Notes: generated by a model not told the origin, from the sequence alone. DNA of 64,000 nucleotides from RUG13091 sp045113315 (GCA_045113315.1 JBGUIX010000002.1:1-64000), one strand, 5' to 3'; positions 33,688 through 43,269 are shown, numbered from the stretch's first letter. Program-made: numbers and translations.

Positions 33688-35040
33688 TTATTTGATAACT
33701 TTCCAATATCCTTTTTTGTTTGTTCCAACTCTTTGGATATACCCTTTTTTAACCAAAGACTCAAATACTCTAGATACTGTTCTTCTTGAAATTTTAAGTT
33801 CCACTACTAATGTATCGTATGGAATACTTGGATTATTTATAAGCTCTAACAACACCCTCTTTTCATTCTCGGTTAAGTCGTTGTTAAAAAGATTTTTGCC
33901 ATCATTTTTGCCATCATTTTTGCCACCCGACATTTGATTGACAATATCTTTGTTAAAAGGGATGACAACATTGATGTAAGTATCATGTATGTCGAAAGCT
34001 TCTTTTCCGTATTTGCTAATAATCTTAGGGATGCCATGGCCTGTATGTTCAACAATTCCGAGTTTCAAAAATATTCTCATCAATACTGAGTTTCTAGGAT
34101 GACTGACACCATTAAAGAAATCATTCATCGTTATCTCCTTTGGAATACCACCATGAGAAGTAATTTCTAATCTATCTTTATAAAAAGATACTAATGGCTC
34201 AGAAATAGTCCAATCGTTATGAACATATGCATTTACTAAAGCTTCATTAACGCAGTCAATATCATATAAATATTTATCTACTCTTGGCCTCACTGTGGTA
34301 TCGGTAAGACATATGTTTTCGGCAATCAATCTATCTTTCAATCTTTGAAGACCTAATAAAATACTTTGATCGCCATAATCACTCCTTTGAGAAATTGAAG
34401 TTTTATCAGTTCCGTCAAACTTAACGAAGATAACCGGAACCATATTTTTGTCAGATAATAATTCCGCCATCAAATTGTAAGAGCCGTCTTTTCTTAATAA
34501 GTTAAAACTCTGTTCAAAGGATAACTCGTTAATATGGTATCCTCTGCTTGTTAAAAGAATCTTCATCATGTCAAATGATAAAGGAGAATAATGGGCAGGT
34601 GCTTCTAAAATGAAATCATTATCAATAAAGTTTTTAGAATATCGATATTCTATTTCTTCTGGACTCATTTCTTTACAAGTCGTGCCAACCCTAATAAGGC
34701 ATCCTTTAGATGAATAACCATATTTCTTAATACAGTAAATAGGTTTATATCCTTTAGGAACCGATATTTTTATTATTCTTTTACCTTCATCACTTAATAA
34801 AGCGGTCAATATTTCGTTTTGTGGATTAGGTTCGATTTGCATTGTAATGATGTCTGATATCTTTCTTTGTGTTTCATTCAAATCTTTATCTGGTATGCCT
34901 AAAACATCGCCCCAATCAGTTACACCAACAAAGATATTTCCACCATTAGCATTTAGGAAAGCAACAATATCTCTAACAATTGCATCAACATATTTTTCTT
35001 TTAATTCAACAACTTCTGATTCATGAAACATATTTGTCAC
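33688..35040 (-). CDS. AlbA_2/Schlafen-type regulator with ATPase-like domain and winged helix
   Basis: The 450-residue protein has an N-terminal AlbA_2 domain (ESEVVELKEKYVDAIVRDIVAFLNANGGNIFVGV), a GHKL-like C-terminal ATPase segment (VNEALVNAYVHNDW, then HTGHGIPKI) and a winged helix (YDTLVVELKISRRTVSRVFESLVKKGY). Such proteins are putative transcriptional regulators. A lysine-rich linker repeats NDGK in tandem (12-bp DNA repeat at about 33896-33925). The gene's own upstream region contains two copies of TGGCAAAAA-type sequence, which also occurs in that coding repeat. Confidence 0.82.
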   Translation of the reverse strand: MTNMFHESEVVELKEKYVDAIVRDIVAFLNANGGNIFVGVTDWGDVLGIPDKDLNETQRKISDIITMQIEPNPQNEILTALLSDEGKRIIKISVPKGYKPIYCIKKYGYSSKGCLIRVGTTCKEMSPEEIEYRYSKNFIDNDFILEAPAHYSPLSFDMMKILLTSRGYHINELSFEQSFNLLRKDGSYNLMAELLSDKNMVPVIFVKFDGTDKTSISQRSDYGDQSILLGLQRLKDRLIAENICLTDTTVRPRVDKYLYDIDCVNEALVNAYVHNDWTISEPLVSFYKDRLEITSHGGIPKEITMNDFFNGVSHPRNSVLMRIFLKLGIVEHTGHGIPKIISKYGKEAFDIHDTYINVVIPFNKDIVNQMSGGKNDGKNDGKNLFNNDLTENEKRVLLELINNPSIPYDTLVVELKISRRTVSRVFESLVKKGYIQRVGTNKKGYWKVIK

Positions 35041-35062
35041 CTCGCATTAAAATGATATCATA

Positions 35063-35098
35063 TTTTTGCCAAATCCTCAATATTTTTGCCATTATACC
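35063..35098. repeat. Direct repeat ATATTTTTGCCA upstream of the AlbA_2 gene
   Basis: ATATTTTTGCCA occurs twice (starting near 35060 and 35082) in the first 60 nt upstream of the start codon. It may be an operator for the encoded winged-helix protein. Confidence 0.45.
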
Positions 35099-35169
35099 CT
35101 ATTTATTTTTGACAAAAATCTATCATGCTATATCAATGAAGAACCAAATCCCAAGAAAAACTAATTAAA

Positions 35170-35200
35170 ATAAAAAATCCCTGACATTGTATCAGAGATT
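35170..35200 (-). terminator. Intrinsic terminator downstream of the LysR gene
   Basis: On the minus strand AATCTCTGA pairs with TCAGGGATT (one mismatch), followed by TTTTATTTT. Confidence 0.75.
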
Positions 35201-35220
35201 ATAAACGATTATGTCCTTAC

Positions 35221-35268
35221 TGTACGCCTTAAATGCTAAATTTTCTATGTTTTGTACGCCTTAAATGC
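35221..35268. repeat. 16-bp direct repeat with 16-bp spacer
   Basis: TGTACGCCTTAAATGC is present at 35221-35236 and again at 35253-35268. Two units with a same-length spacer lie between the LysR stop and its terminator. There is no array beyond two units. Confidence 0.7.
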
Positions 35269-35343
35269 CTTGACAAAATCATTTTTTTGAACTGAAGCAA
35301 ATAATATTTTAAAAACACCCACAATAAAAATAGTTTATACGAA

Positions 35344-36228
35344 TTATATTGATTCTCTATAAATAGAGACTATGTCTTCTAAAATATTTCTATCGATATT
35401 ATTATCTATAAACACGAGGTTTGTTTCTCTTATCAAATCTAAATTTTCAATGGGTAGCCCTACTAATTTGTTTTCTTTTATTTCTCTAGAACAAGCACTC
35501 TTTGGCAAAATAGAAATTCCCAGATTTTTTCTCACAAGCATTTTAATAGAAGCTACATTATCCATTTCTAGAGATAAATGGAAATTGTTAATATCTTCGT
35601 CCATTTTCGCCAATTCATTAACGAAAAGAGTTGAGGTACCACTTTCAAGATTTCTTAAAATAAGGTTTTCTTTTTTTAAATCGTTAATAGTAACAACTTT
35701 TTTATTAGCAAGAGGATTATCTATAGAAACAACCGCTACCAAAGAATCGGTGCCAAGTAAAATAGAGGAGAATCTTTTATTAGTAATCTTTCCTTCAATT
35801 ATTGCTAAATCAATCTGATAAAGGCTTAATTTTTCATAAAGATTTTTTATAGAGTCAGAAATAATTCTTATATGTGATTCACTATTTCTTTCTGAATATT
35901 TTGCCATGATTTCTGGAGCGATGTTACTCTCGGAAGTATGGGTAATACCAACTGTCAAATTATTAGCACATTTCTTGTAATCTTTTAGTTTGCGATTCAT
36001 ATCATTGTAAAGAGATTGAATACGCAAAGCGTATTTAAGCACGATTTCCCCTTCTTTTGTTAGGAAAAGATTGTTGTTTGAACGAATAAATAATTTAGCA
36101 TCAAATTCCTCTTCTAATTGTTTGATGTGTTGACTAACAGCTGGTTGAGTCAAATTTAGTTCTTTTGCGGCGTTAGTAAATGAATTTACTTTGCTTAATT
36201 CGATGAGAGTTAACAATTTTGCATCCAT
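35344..36228 (-). CDS. LysR-family transcriptional regulator
   Basis: The 294-residue protein has the LysR winged helix (SFTNAAKELNLTQPAVSQHIKQLEEEFDAKLFIR, about 16-49) and a periplasmic-binding-like effector domain. It is divergent from the MATE transporter gene with about 105 bp between starts, the usual arrangement for a LysR activator and its target. Confidence 0.92.
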   Translation of the reverse strand: MDAKLLTLIELSKVNSFTNAAKELNLTQPAVSQHIKQLEEEFDAKLFIRSNNNLFLTKEGEIVLKYALRIQSLYNDMNRKLKDYKKCANNLTVGITHTSESNIAPEIMAKYSERNSESHIRIISDSIKNLYEKLSLYQIDLAIIEGKITNKRFSSILLGTDSLVAVVSIDNPLANKKVVTINDLKKENLILRNLESGTSTLFVNELAKMDEDINNFHLSLEMDNVASIKMLVRKNLGISILPKSACSREIKENKLVGLPIENLDLIRETNLVFIDNNIDRNILEDIVSIYRESI

Positions 36229-36333
36229 GCATATAATTATAAACTTTTTTTATAGTATTGAAAGTTTTTCTTATTTATTTTTTCTTGTTTTTTGGACTAA
36301 ATTCAAATAGGAAAGTTTTTCTGGTTTACTGTT

Positions 36334-37815
36334 ATGACTAATAATTTAGATTCAAAAAAGAAAGATTTGTTTGAAAATAAACCTATACTCCAGGCGATTT
36401 TAAGTTTGGCTATCCCTTCTATTATCGGGCAGCTTATTCTTGTCATCTACAATATTACCGATACATTCTTTATTGGATTAGCAGCTAATAATATGGCGGA
36501 TAAGGAATTAGGGAATGCTTTAGTAGCTGGCGTAACTATTTGCATGCCTGTATATATGATATTAAGCGCTATATCAAATTTATTTGGGATAGGTGCCTCT
36601 AGTGTTATATCTCGTTCTCTTGGGAAAGACAATCCATGGAGAGCTAAAAATGCATCTCGCTTTGCTTTTTATGCTTGTTTAATTACAACGTTAATTTATT
36701 GTTTACTCATTTTTATTTTTAATAATCCTTTGTCTAATTTATTATCAGGAAACAAATCTCCTGAAACTTCTAGTTACGCTAGATCATATATCCTATATTG
36801 CGTAGTGATTTTTGGTATTCCAACAGCAATTAATACACTTTTTTCCCATTTATTAAGAGCGCAAGGAAAATCTAAGCATGCTTCTTATGGAATTGTTTTA
36901 GGGGGATTACTAAATGTCGGTTTAGATCCTCTATTCATGTTTGTTATCATGCCATCAAATCCAGAAGTTGCCGCAGCTTTAGCAACTGGGATAGCGAATA
37001 CTATCGCGTTAATTTATTACATTATCTTAATGATAATCAGAAAAAAAGATTTAGTAATTTCTATTAAATTTTCTAAAAAGATGTTCACAGAAAATATTCC
37101 TGGCGAAGTTATTAAAGTCGGCATTCCAGCTTGCTTGATGACCTTATGTGAAAATATTTCTTATATGATTCTTGATGCTTTAATTGGTTCAGTTATTGTT
37201 GTCAAAGCAGAAAGCGATGCCGCACTAGCAGGTATTGGAGTCGCCAAAAAAATCAATATGTTTGCTCATTCTTCTGTGAGAGGCATGACACAAGGCGTTT
37301 TACCTATCATCGGTTATAACAAGGCTAGTGGAAATCGTAAAAGAATGAAAAAAATTGTCTATGTTAGTGGCGCTATTTCAATAGGTATTGCTTTGTTAGC
37401 TATGATTATTTCTATGATTTGGGCCGCTCCTTTATCCACTATTTTTATCCACGAAAATAGTTCCATTGCTTACGCCACAAAATTTTTAAGAATATTGTGT
37501 ATCGGTGGTCCTTTTTCTGCCGTTGCTTATACAGTTATTTCATTTTTCCAAGCTGTCGGTAAACCTTGGAGAAGTCTTGTTTTAGCCTTATTGAGAAAAG
37601 GTGCTTTAGATATACCTTTAATGTTTATCTTCTTTTCTATCGCAAAAATAGAAAATAGCTCTATCGGACCAGATCTTATAGTTTGGGCCACTCCTATTAC
37701 CGATATTATTTGTTCTCTTGTAGCAGTTATTTTGTTTTGTGGATATGTTAAACACAATGGTAAAAATGTACCCTCTTTTAATAAGCAAGAAAAAATACCA
37801 TCTCTAGAAGGCTAA
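36334..37815 (+). CDS. MATE-family efflux transporter
   Basis: The 493-residue protein has twelve membrane helices in two related halves, with the MATE segments FENKPILQAILSLAIPSIIGQ, NALFSHLLRAQGKS-like sequence (INTLFSHLLRAQGKSKHA) and the second-half GMTQGVLPIIGYNKASG. It exports drugs or metabolites using an ion gradient. The ATG has no strong ribosome site; an AGGAAAG lies too far upstream. A small gene follows 5 nt later. Its regulator is probably the divergent LysR protein. Confidence 0.9.
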   Translation: MTNNLDSKKKDLFENKPILQAILSLAIPSIIGQLILVIYNITDTFFIGLAANNMADKELGNALVAGVTICMPVYMILSAISNLFGIGASSVISRSLGKDNPWRAKNASRFAFYACLITTLIYCLLIFIFNNPLSNLLSGNKSPETSSYARSYILYCVVIFGIPTAINTLFSHLLRAQGKSKHASYGIVLGGLLNVGLDPLFMFVIMPSNPEVAAALATGIANTIALIYYIILMIIRKKDLVISIKFSKKMFTENIPGEVIKVGIPACLMTLCENISYMILDALIGSVIVVKAESDAALAGIGVAKKINMFAHSSVRGMTQGVLPIIGYNKASGNRKRMKKIVYVSGAISIGIALLAMIISMIWAAPLSTIFIHENSSIAYATKFLRILCIGGPFSAVAYTVISFFQAVGKPWRSLVLALLRKGALDIPLMFIFFSIAKIENSSIGPDLIVWATPITDIICSLVAVILFCGYVKHNGKNVPSFNKQEKIPSLEG

Positions 37816-37820
37816 TAAAT

Positions 37821-38129
37821 ATGAATAAGATTATTGATATAAGACATAGAAAGCATGCTAGAAAAATAACGATTACATTCTGTGGTAATAGAATTTTTTC
37901 TGACATTTATAATGAAATAAAAATGGAAGGCTATGAAATATCCATTAATTATATATATTCCAGCAAAGAAAAAGATTCTTGCGTTATAAGTATGACAGTT
38001 AAAAGAAGAAACAAATCATTTGATAAATATATTTTGTTTTTAGCTGATAAAGTATTTTGTGAAACTATTTATATATATGATTACGTGGAAGTAGATGATG
38101 ATTACGTGGAAGTAGATGATGATTTCTAA
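37821..38129 (+). CDS. Small protein of unknown function with duplicated acidic tail
   Basis: This 102-residue ORF begins 5 nt after the MATE stop and is preceded by AGAAGG, so it is likely co-transcribed. The first 85 residues look like a small alpha/beta domain (HARKITITFCGNRIFSDIYNEI). The tail YVEVDDDYVEVDDDF arises from a perfect 21-bp tandem duplication at 38079-38120. I do not recognise the family. Confidence 0.6.
   Translation: MNKIIDIRHRKHARKITITFCGNRIFSDIYNEIKMEGYEISINYIYSSKEKDSCVISMTVKRRNKSFDKYILFLADKVFCETIYIYDYVEVDDDYVEVDDDF
38079..38120 (+). repeat. Perfect 21-bp tandem duplication
   Basis: The unit starting GATTACGTGG occupies 38079-38099 and 38100-38120 without mismatches. 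It stays in frame and repeats DYVEVDD at the C-terminus. Confidence 0.9.
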
Positions 38130-38410
38130 ACTCAGCATTAAAATTGAAGCTGAACAGCTCCACTCAGGTTGTGCAGGAATTAATTCGGATTTCAGCGCAC
38201 GACAATAAGTTATCATGATTATCATTACTAACTCCCAAATCATATAGTCATATTCTTGATGATTAAGGGTGGCACTTCTCCAATTGCTGCATAGTTTATT
38301 TTGAGATTATTTCCATTCCGACCGCTTGTAGCATTTGTTTAAATGGTTTCCGAGCATGGTAATCGATTCTCTTGCAGTTTCTAGGCAAAGCCGTTCTTTT
38401 GACCGCTATA
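38130..38410. other. Non-coding or relic interval between converging genes
   Basis: No full gene is visible. A 40-codon open stretch on the minus strand (38296-38415) reads like a basic protein C-terminus (RIDYHARKPFKQMLQAVGM) and may be a gene relic. TGATTATCATTA near 38215-38226 resembles half of a Fur-type site. No U-rich hairpin terminator is obvious for either neighbour. Confidence 0.4.
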
Positions 38411-40723
38411 TTAGAGAGGCAAATCTTTCTTTTCAAAGATTTTAGAACCAACATAGTAAGTGATAATTGTAATAATAAATAAGAACATTAGCTTAAAGAA
38501 GAATACCCCTAAATTATTATCCATAACGGCGAGGGGGTCGAAAAGAGTAAAGATAGTCGCGTAATTAAATATCCCCATTAATGAAATTCTTACAGTTCCT
38601 GGAATTGCATTTGTGCCAAATAAACCCAAGATAGAAAAGATAAAGAAAGCGATATTAATCCCTCCTCCAATACCGATCGCTTTATTAGTTTTGTTAAATA
38701 TGCAAGAAGATAAGAAACAAATGCCAGATATTGCTAATGTAACAGCGAAATTACCTAAAACATATAATAAGATATCGTGAATTGGTAAAGAAATTAATAA
38801 ATCTTCGCTCCCCATCAATATTCCAATGAGAAATGATAATATCGAAGTAATTAAAATGGCAACCGCCATAAAGATTTCTTCAAAAATTAGAAATACTGCT
38901 TCGGTAAAAATAAATGATCTTCTTGTAGTTGGGGTCGATAAGGTAAAAGAAAGAGAACCTGTTTCTACTTTTTCACTCACTAGCGATTTAGCGGATAAAA
39001 TCGTATAAACCATTGGGATTAATAAAACAGCGAGTCCAAAAGCGATATAACCGACAACAATGCCGTATATGTTCATATCACCCATTTCAGATAAATTTTC
39101 CCCGACTTTACCAGGGAGTTGATCAATTACTCCTTTACTACCATTAATTGAAGCGGCTTCTAAGGCATCGCTTTGTGATAAACCTGATTCTAAATATTCT
39201 TTATATAATGCTTTATAACAAGCAATTCCACTAGCGACATATCCTCTAGCAACATTCATTATTGTCTCCCCAGACATCGAATAATTTTCTGCAGTTATTT
39301 GGCTAATATCAGTAATATTTGTGTTATTTTTCTCATTAAAACGATTAATGACTTCATTTTGTATTTCTTCAATAACGATATTAGAAGCAAAATCGCTAAT
39401 CTCTTCATCTTCTTTTGGGGTATCTGAGATAGTTAAAGCAAAACTATCTAATTTTTCTTTAAAAGTTTCAATATCGCTAAGAGAATCTAATTTAGCTTGT
39501 TCGATTTCTTCTTCGCTATAACATTCTCCAGTTAATATTTCTTTATGTTTCTTTTCTAAAATAGTAGAAACAGTACCCATATTTCCTTGAACTTTTATAA
39601 ATAATTCTGGTCGATAATAATATATTTCTTTTTCATCATAATATTCGTTACCATTTTCATCATATTCACCAGTCCAAACATAAGTGATTGGATAACCTAA
39701 AACAGATGTTTGATAATCAACAATAAAATTAGGTAAATATTTATAAAATGCTGTCTCACTAACGACATCAACAATATAAGAAGCAGCTTTATTAATGATT
39801 ATTGTTTTTTTAATATTTTCATCATTAATATAAGCTTCACTATCTAAGAGATATGCTTCCATTAAAGAATTAGTGATTTGATTAATAAGTGCTTCACTAT
39901 TAGAATCCGCTAATAAAGGTAATAATTTAAAAGTATATTCAATCGAAACATTATCGCTATTTTTATCTTCTTCATATACTTCGTTAAATGCATTATAGAT
40001 ATAAGAAGAAAGAGCGTTTAAATTATCTTTTGATAATTGATATTCGTCATCAATCATGCTTACTAAAGTATTAGGAATAGCAACTAATAAAATATTTTCA
40101 ACGCTTTGACTTTTATCTTCTGCGTATATATCAAAATAATTAGAAATAACATTAATCGCGAATTCTTTTTCTTCTTCATTCATCGAATCATCACTATCGA
40201 TATTATTTCGAACAGTAACCATCGCCACATTTTTAGCTTTATACGTTTTTTCAATTTCTGTCCCAGAAGAAAAGCGATAAGTTAAATCATATAGAGTCTG
40301 CACTGTAGAAATAGAAGAAGTTAAGGTCGTATCTTCCACTTCATCTATCGCTTTTTTTAAAGTGGTTTCTAAAGCATTACTACCATCATAATAAGAATGA
40401 TATGCATTATCTAAATTAGAAAAACCACTATATAAAGATATTGCACTTTCTTTAATCGTCGTTTCCATATCTGCGTTAGAAAATAAATCTTTTAAAGCGC
40501 TACTAGTCGCATTCACATGAAGAGTGGATAAAATCAAAATAATTATCATAATGATAATTGAATTACCCGCGCTTACAATAAAAAGTCCTCTTTTACTAGA
40601 TTCAAAAGATTCTTTAAAAAGAGCTCTCGAAAATAGTCTATTTCTTTTTGTTTCAGTCACTTTTGTTTCATCAAAATTTTTCGGTAAAGTTAATCCGTTA
40701 GTCATTTCTTTCATTTTCTTCAC
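38411..40723 (-). CDS. ABC-2-type transporter permease with large extracellular domain
   Basis: The 770-residue protein has one membrane helix near residues 48-70, a soluble region of about 470 residues (about 75-545), then six C-terminal helices (about 550-760). In between is an acidic helical domain rich in Ser, Glu and Asn. ABC-2 permeases with a big loop after helix one export lipids, peptides or drugs. It overlaps the upstream ATPase gene by 26 nt, and two ATPases and a TetR gene complete the locus. The substrate is unknown. Confidence 0.82.
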   Translation of the reverse strand: MKKMKEMTNGLTLPKNFDETKVTETKRNRLFSRALFKESFESSKRGLFIVSAGNSIIIMIIILILSTLHVNATSSALKDLFSNADMETTIKESAISLYSGFSNLDNAYHSYYDGSNALETTLKKAIDEVEDTTLTSSISTVQTLYDLTYRFSSGTEIEKTYKAKNVAMVTVRNNIDSDDSMNEEEKEFAINVISNYFDIYAEDKSQSVENILLVAIPNTLVSMIDDEYQLSKDNLNALSSYIYNAFNEVYEEDKNSDNVSIEYTFKLLPLLADSNSEALINQITNSLMEAYLLDSEAYINDENIKKTIIINKAASYIVDVVSETAFYKYLPNFIVDYQTSVLGYPITYVWTGEYDENGNEYYDEKEIYYYRPELFIKVQGNMGTVSTILEKKHKEILTGECYSEEEIEQAKLDSLSDIETFKEKLDSFALTISDTPKEDEEISDFASNIVIEEIQNEVINRFNEKNNTNITDISQITAENYSMSGETIMNVARGYVASGIACYKALYKEYLESGLSQSDALEAASINGSKGVIDQLPGKVGENLSEMGDMNIYGIVVGYIAFGLAVLLIPMVYTILSAKSLVSEKVETGSLSFTLSTPTTRRSFIFTEAVFLIFEEIFMAVAILITSILSFLIGILMGSEDLLISLPIHDILLYVLGNFAVTLAISGICFLSSCIFNKTNKAIGIGGGINIAFFIFSILGLFGTNAIPGTVRISLMGIFNYATIFTLFDPLAVMDNNLGVFFFKLMFLFIITIITYYVGSKIFEKKDLPL

Positions 40724-41624
40724 TTCCTTTCCTTACTTCTTCAAAATAAGAATTTAAATCGTATTTAATTTCACTAATAAATTTCACATCATATCTTGTT
40801 AAAGTTTTCATTAATATCGGGACATCATTTTTCTTAATTCTGATACTTACTTGATTATATTTATCTTGCATACGAATGATTTGCATTTTGTTTCTTAAAA
40901 ATAATTTATAATCTCCGTTATTATTAAATTCGATTTTATAATCGCGATATGGGCGATTAATCACATCATCAACTTTTACCGAAGAAGCGATTTTTCCTTT
41001 TGTTAAGAGGACCACTCTATCACATGTTCTTTCAAGTTCGTTAACTGTATTAGAAGTATAAATAATGGTCGCGCCTCTTTCTTTTTGCTCTAATACTAAT
41101 TTAAGAAATTCTTCTCTCATTAACGGATCTAATCCAATTGTCGGTTCATCCATTATAAGGATGTCCGCTTTTAACATTAATGCCGCGACTATTGCGGTTT
41201 TTTGTTTCATCCCTTTAGACATGCGTTTAGGATAAGCTCTAACATCTAACTGCATTCTAGAAATAATTTCTTCTGCGTAAGCATAATCTTCTTTTTTCAT
41301 GCCGAGAGAATCCCCATAATTATGAAGAAAAATTATTCCAGTTTTTACATCAGGGAAATTGATTTCTCCTGGGATATAGCCAATATATTTTTTTGTTTTT
41401 GCGGAATCTTTATAAGCATCTAATCCTAATATAGAAATATTTCCTTTATCAGATTTAACATATCCCATTAATTGTCTTAAAAGTGTCGTTTTACCCGCTC
41501 CATTTTCCCCGACTATACCAAGAGCTTCTCCTTCGTAGACTTTTAAATCGATGTTAAAATTGCCTCTTCCTTTTTTATAATCTTTTGTGACGTTATTAAT
41601 TTCTATCATTATTTTCTCGTTCAT
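40698..41624 (-). CDS. ABC transporter ATPase (second of two)
   Basis: The 308-residue ATPase has Walker A GENGAGKTT (39-47), a degenerate signature (MSKGMKQKT) and Walker B ILIMDEP. The signature variant is common in ABC-2 drug and bacteriocin exporters. The C-terminal 90 residues form an accessory domain. It lies 2 nt after the first ATPase gene and overlaps the permease by 26 nt, so the two ATPases may work as a heterodimer with the single permease. Confidence 0.9.
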   Translation of the reverse strand: MNEKIMIEINNVTKDYKKGRGNFNIDLKVYEGEALGIVGENGAGKTTLLRQLMGYVKSDKGNISILGLDAYKDSAKTKKYIGYIPGEINFPDVKTGIIFLHNYGDSLGMKKEDYAYAEEIISRMQLDVRAYPKRMSKGMKQKTAIVAALMLKADILIMDEPTIGLDPLMREEFLKLVLEQKERGATIIYTSNTVNELERTCDRVVLLTKGKIASSVKVDDVINRPYRDYKIEFNNNGDYKLFLRNKMQIIRMQDKYNQVSIRIKKNDVPILMKTLTRYDVKFISEIKYDLNSYFEEVRKGSEENERND

Positions 41625-41626
41625 AT

Positions 41627-42547
41627 TTATAACCCCACATATGTCTTATCTTCTTTATAAAAAGACATGAAATAGTCTTCTAAAGTTTCTTTTTTCTCTA
41701 AAAAATCAATAAATGAAGGAGGCAAAACTTTTAAGAATTCATTCGTTCTTGTCTCATCGCATTTAACGATAACTATATTTTCATTTTCAAAAGGCTGTTC
41801 AACATGAAAATCATTCTTTTTTAAAATGATAATCGCGTTATTTTTATCTTCGATATTTTTATAACTGATGTGATATTCCTTAATTGATTTATGTTTTAAA
41901 TCATTAGCATCAAGTAAAGAGACGATTACTCCATCTTTAATCACGGCAATTCTTTCGCATACCGCATCTACTTCTTCAAATATATGAGAAGAAAGAAGAA
42001 TGGTTTTTCCTCTTCTTTTTTCTAATTTAATTAGCTCGACAAATACTTCTTGCATCTCAGGATCTAATCCACTAGAAGGTTCATCCATAATAATAATGTC
42101 TGGGTCAGACATAAAAGCGGAAACAATCGCTAATTTTCTTTTCATCCCTAAAGACATTTCTTTACATAAAAGTGATAAATCTACTTCAAAGATATCAATT
42201 AACCAATTCAATAAAGTGTCATCCACCACTCCTTTTAATTCTTTTTGTTCATCAATGACTTCTTGACCGGTAAGATTTAAAGGCAAGGCCACTTCCCCAG
42301 GAATATAAGACACATTACGCATAGTTATATTTCTTTTATATAAGGAAGAATGACCATTTATATAAGTTTCTCCTGAATCAGGAACACTAAAACCCATTAA
42401 ATGTCTAATTGTTGTGCTTTTCCCCGCTCCATTAGGGCCTAAAAAACCGAACACTTCTCCTTTATTCACATAAAAAGAAACATCGAAGACCCCACGGCCT
42501 TGGCCATAATCTTTTGTTAAATTTTTAACTTCGATTACTTTTTCCAT
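41627..42547 (-). CDS. ABC transporter ATPase (first of two)
   Basis: I place the start at the ATG at 42547, 8 nt after AAAGGAG. Upstream in-frame codons lack a ribosome site. The 306-residue protein has Walker A GPNGAGKST, signature variant MSLGMKRKL and Walker B IIMDEP. It is a paralogue of the next ATPase and the first gene of the exporter operon, divergent from a TetR-family regulator. Confidence 0.9.
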   Translation of the reverse strand: MEKVIEVKNLTKDYGQGRGVFDVSFYVNKGEVFGFLGPNGAGKSTTIRHLMGFSVPDSGETYINGHSSLYKRNITMRNVSYIPGEVALPLNLTGQEVIDEQKELKGVVDDTLLNWLIDIFEVDLSLLCKEMSLGMKRKLAIVSAFMSDPDIIIMDEPSSGLDPEMQEVFVELIKLEKRRGKTILLSSHIFEEVDAVCERIAVIKDGVIVSLLDANDLKHKSIKEYHISYKNIEDKNNAIIILKKNDFHVEQPFENENIVIVKCDETRTNEFLKVLPPSFIDFLEKKETLEDYFMSFYKEDKTYVGL

Positions 42548-42583
42548 TTTTTTGCTCCTTTCTACTTTTTGGACTCGTGTCCA

Positions 42584-42636
42584 TTTTCTTAACACGAATA
42601 ATATTATTAAACTCTTGCACAATTTGCAAGAATAAG
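42584..42636. promoter_or_regulatory. Palindromes between the ABC exporter and TetR genes
   Basis: CTTGCACAATTTGCAAG is a 6-nt perfect dyad with a 5-nt spacer, and CGTGT/ACACG forms a second dyad nearby. Either could be the operator of the divergent TetR protein. Confidence 0.4.
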
Positions 42637-42675
42637 TTATAAATTATTTAGAAAAATTTTTTGAGGACAAAATTT

Positions 42676-43269
42676 ATGAGTGAAGAAGAGAAAATTCTTA
42701 AAGAAGATGTAAGAACTATTAGGACTAAAAGAGATTTAGCAAACGCTCTCGAAGAACTTTTACAAGAAAAAAACTTCGATGAAATAGCAATCAAAGATAT
42801 TACTGATGCTGCCTTAATCTCTAAAAATACTTTCTATAATAATTTCAATGACAAAGTTGAACTATTGAATATGGTCTTTGAAAGATATCGTGAAGAATTA
42901 ATGGAAAAAGTAAAACCAATATTAGATTCATATAAGCACGGAATAAGACATAGATTATTTAGAGGATTAGTCAAAGTCATTGTCCACTTCTTCTATTGTT
43001 GCTCTTTGCCAATACAAAAAATGGTGCAAAACGATGAATCAAAATCTATTTATTGGGCGATGACTTTATTTATTCAATCAACGATTAGAGAAGCATTTAA
43101 CGAAAGAGAAGAAATGGTTAATAGCAAATTAGAAAATAATATTTCTTCGTTATTTTATTCTGGTGCGGTTACTTCTTTGATTTATTTTGGCTTTAGAGAT
43201 GGGATGGACGTAAAAGAAGAAGAAATCGTTAAGAATATTATTAGACTAACCAAACCAGTTATCCACTAA
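42676..43269 (+). CDS. TetR/AcrR-family regulator of the ABC exporter
   Basis: I choose the ATG at 42676 (197 residues), which has GAGG 10-11 nt upstream, over a TTG five codons earlier. The HTH reads FDEIAIKDITDAALISKNTFYNNFNDKVELL. It is transcribed away from the exporter operon and probably controls it. The inducer is unknown. Confidence 0.87.
   Translation: MSEEEKILKEDVRTIRTKRDLANALEELLQEKNFDEIAIKDITDAALISKNTFYNNFNDKVELLNMVFERYREELMEKVKPILDSYKHGIRHRLFRGLVKVIVHFFYCCSLPIQKMVQNDESKSIYWAMTLFIQSTIREAFNEREEMVNSKLENNISSLFYSGAVTSLIYFGFRDGMDVKEEEIVKNIIRLTKPVIH

Noticed and set aside
35221..35268. CRISPR array
   Set aside because: Only two repeats of 16 bp, too short and too few, with no cas genes nearby.
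36447..36632. Minus-strand ORF inside the MATE gene
   Set aside because: It mirrors the coding frame of the transporter and shows no family features or ribosome site; like other antisense ORFs in the window it was left out.
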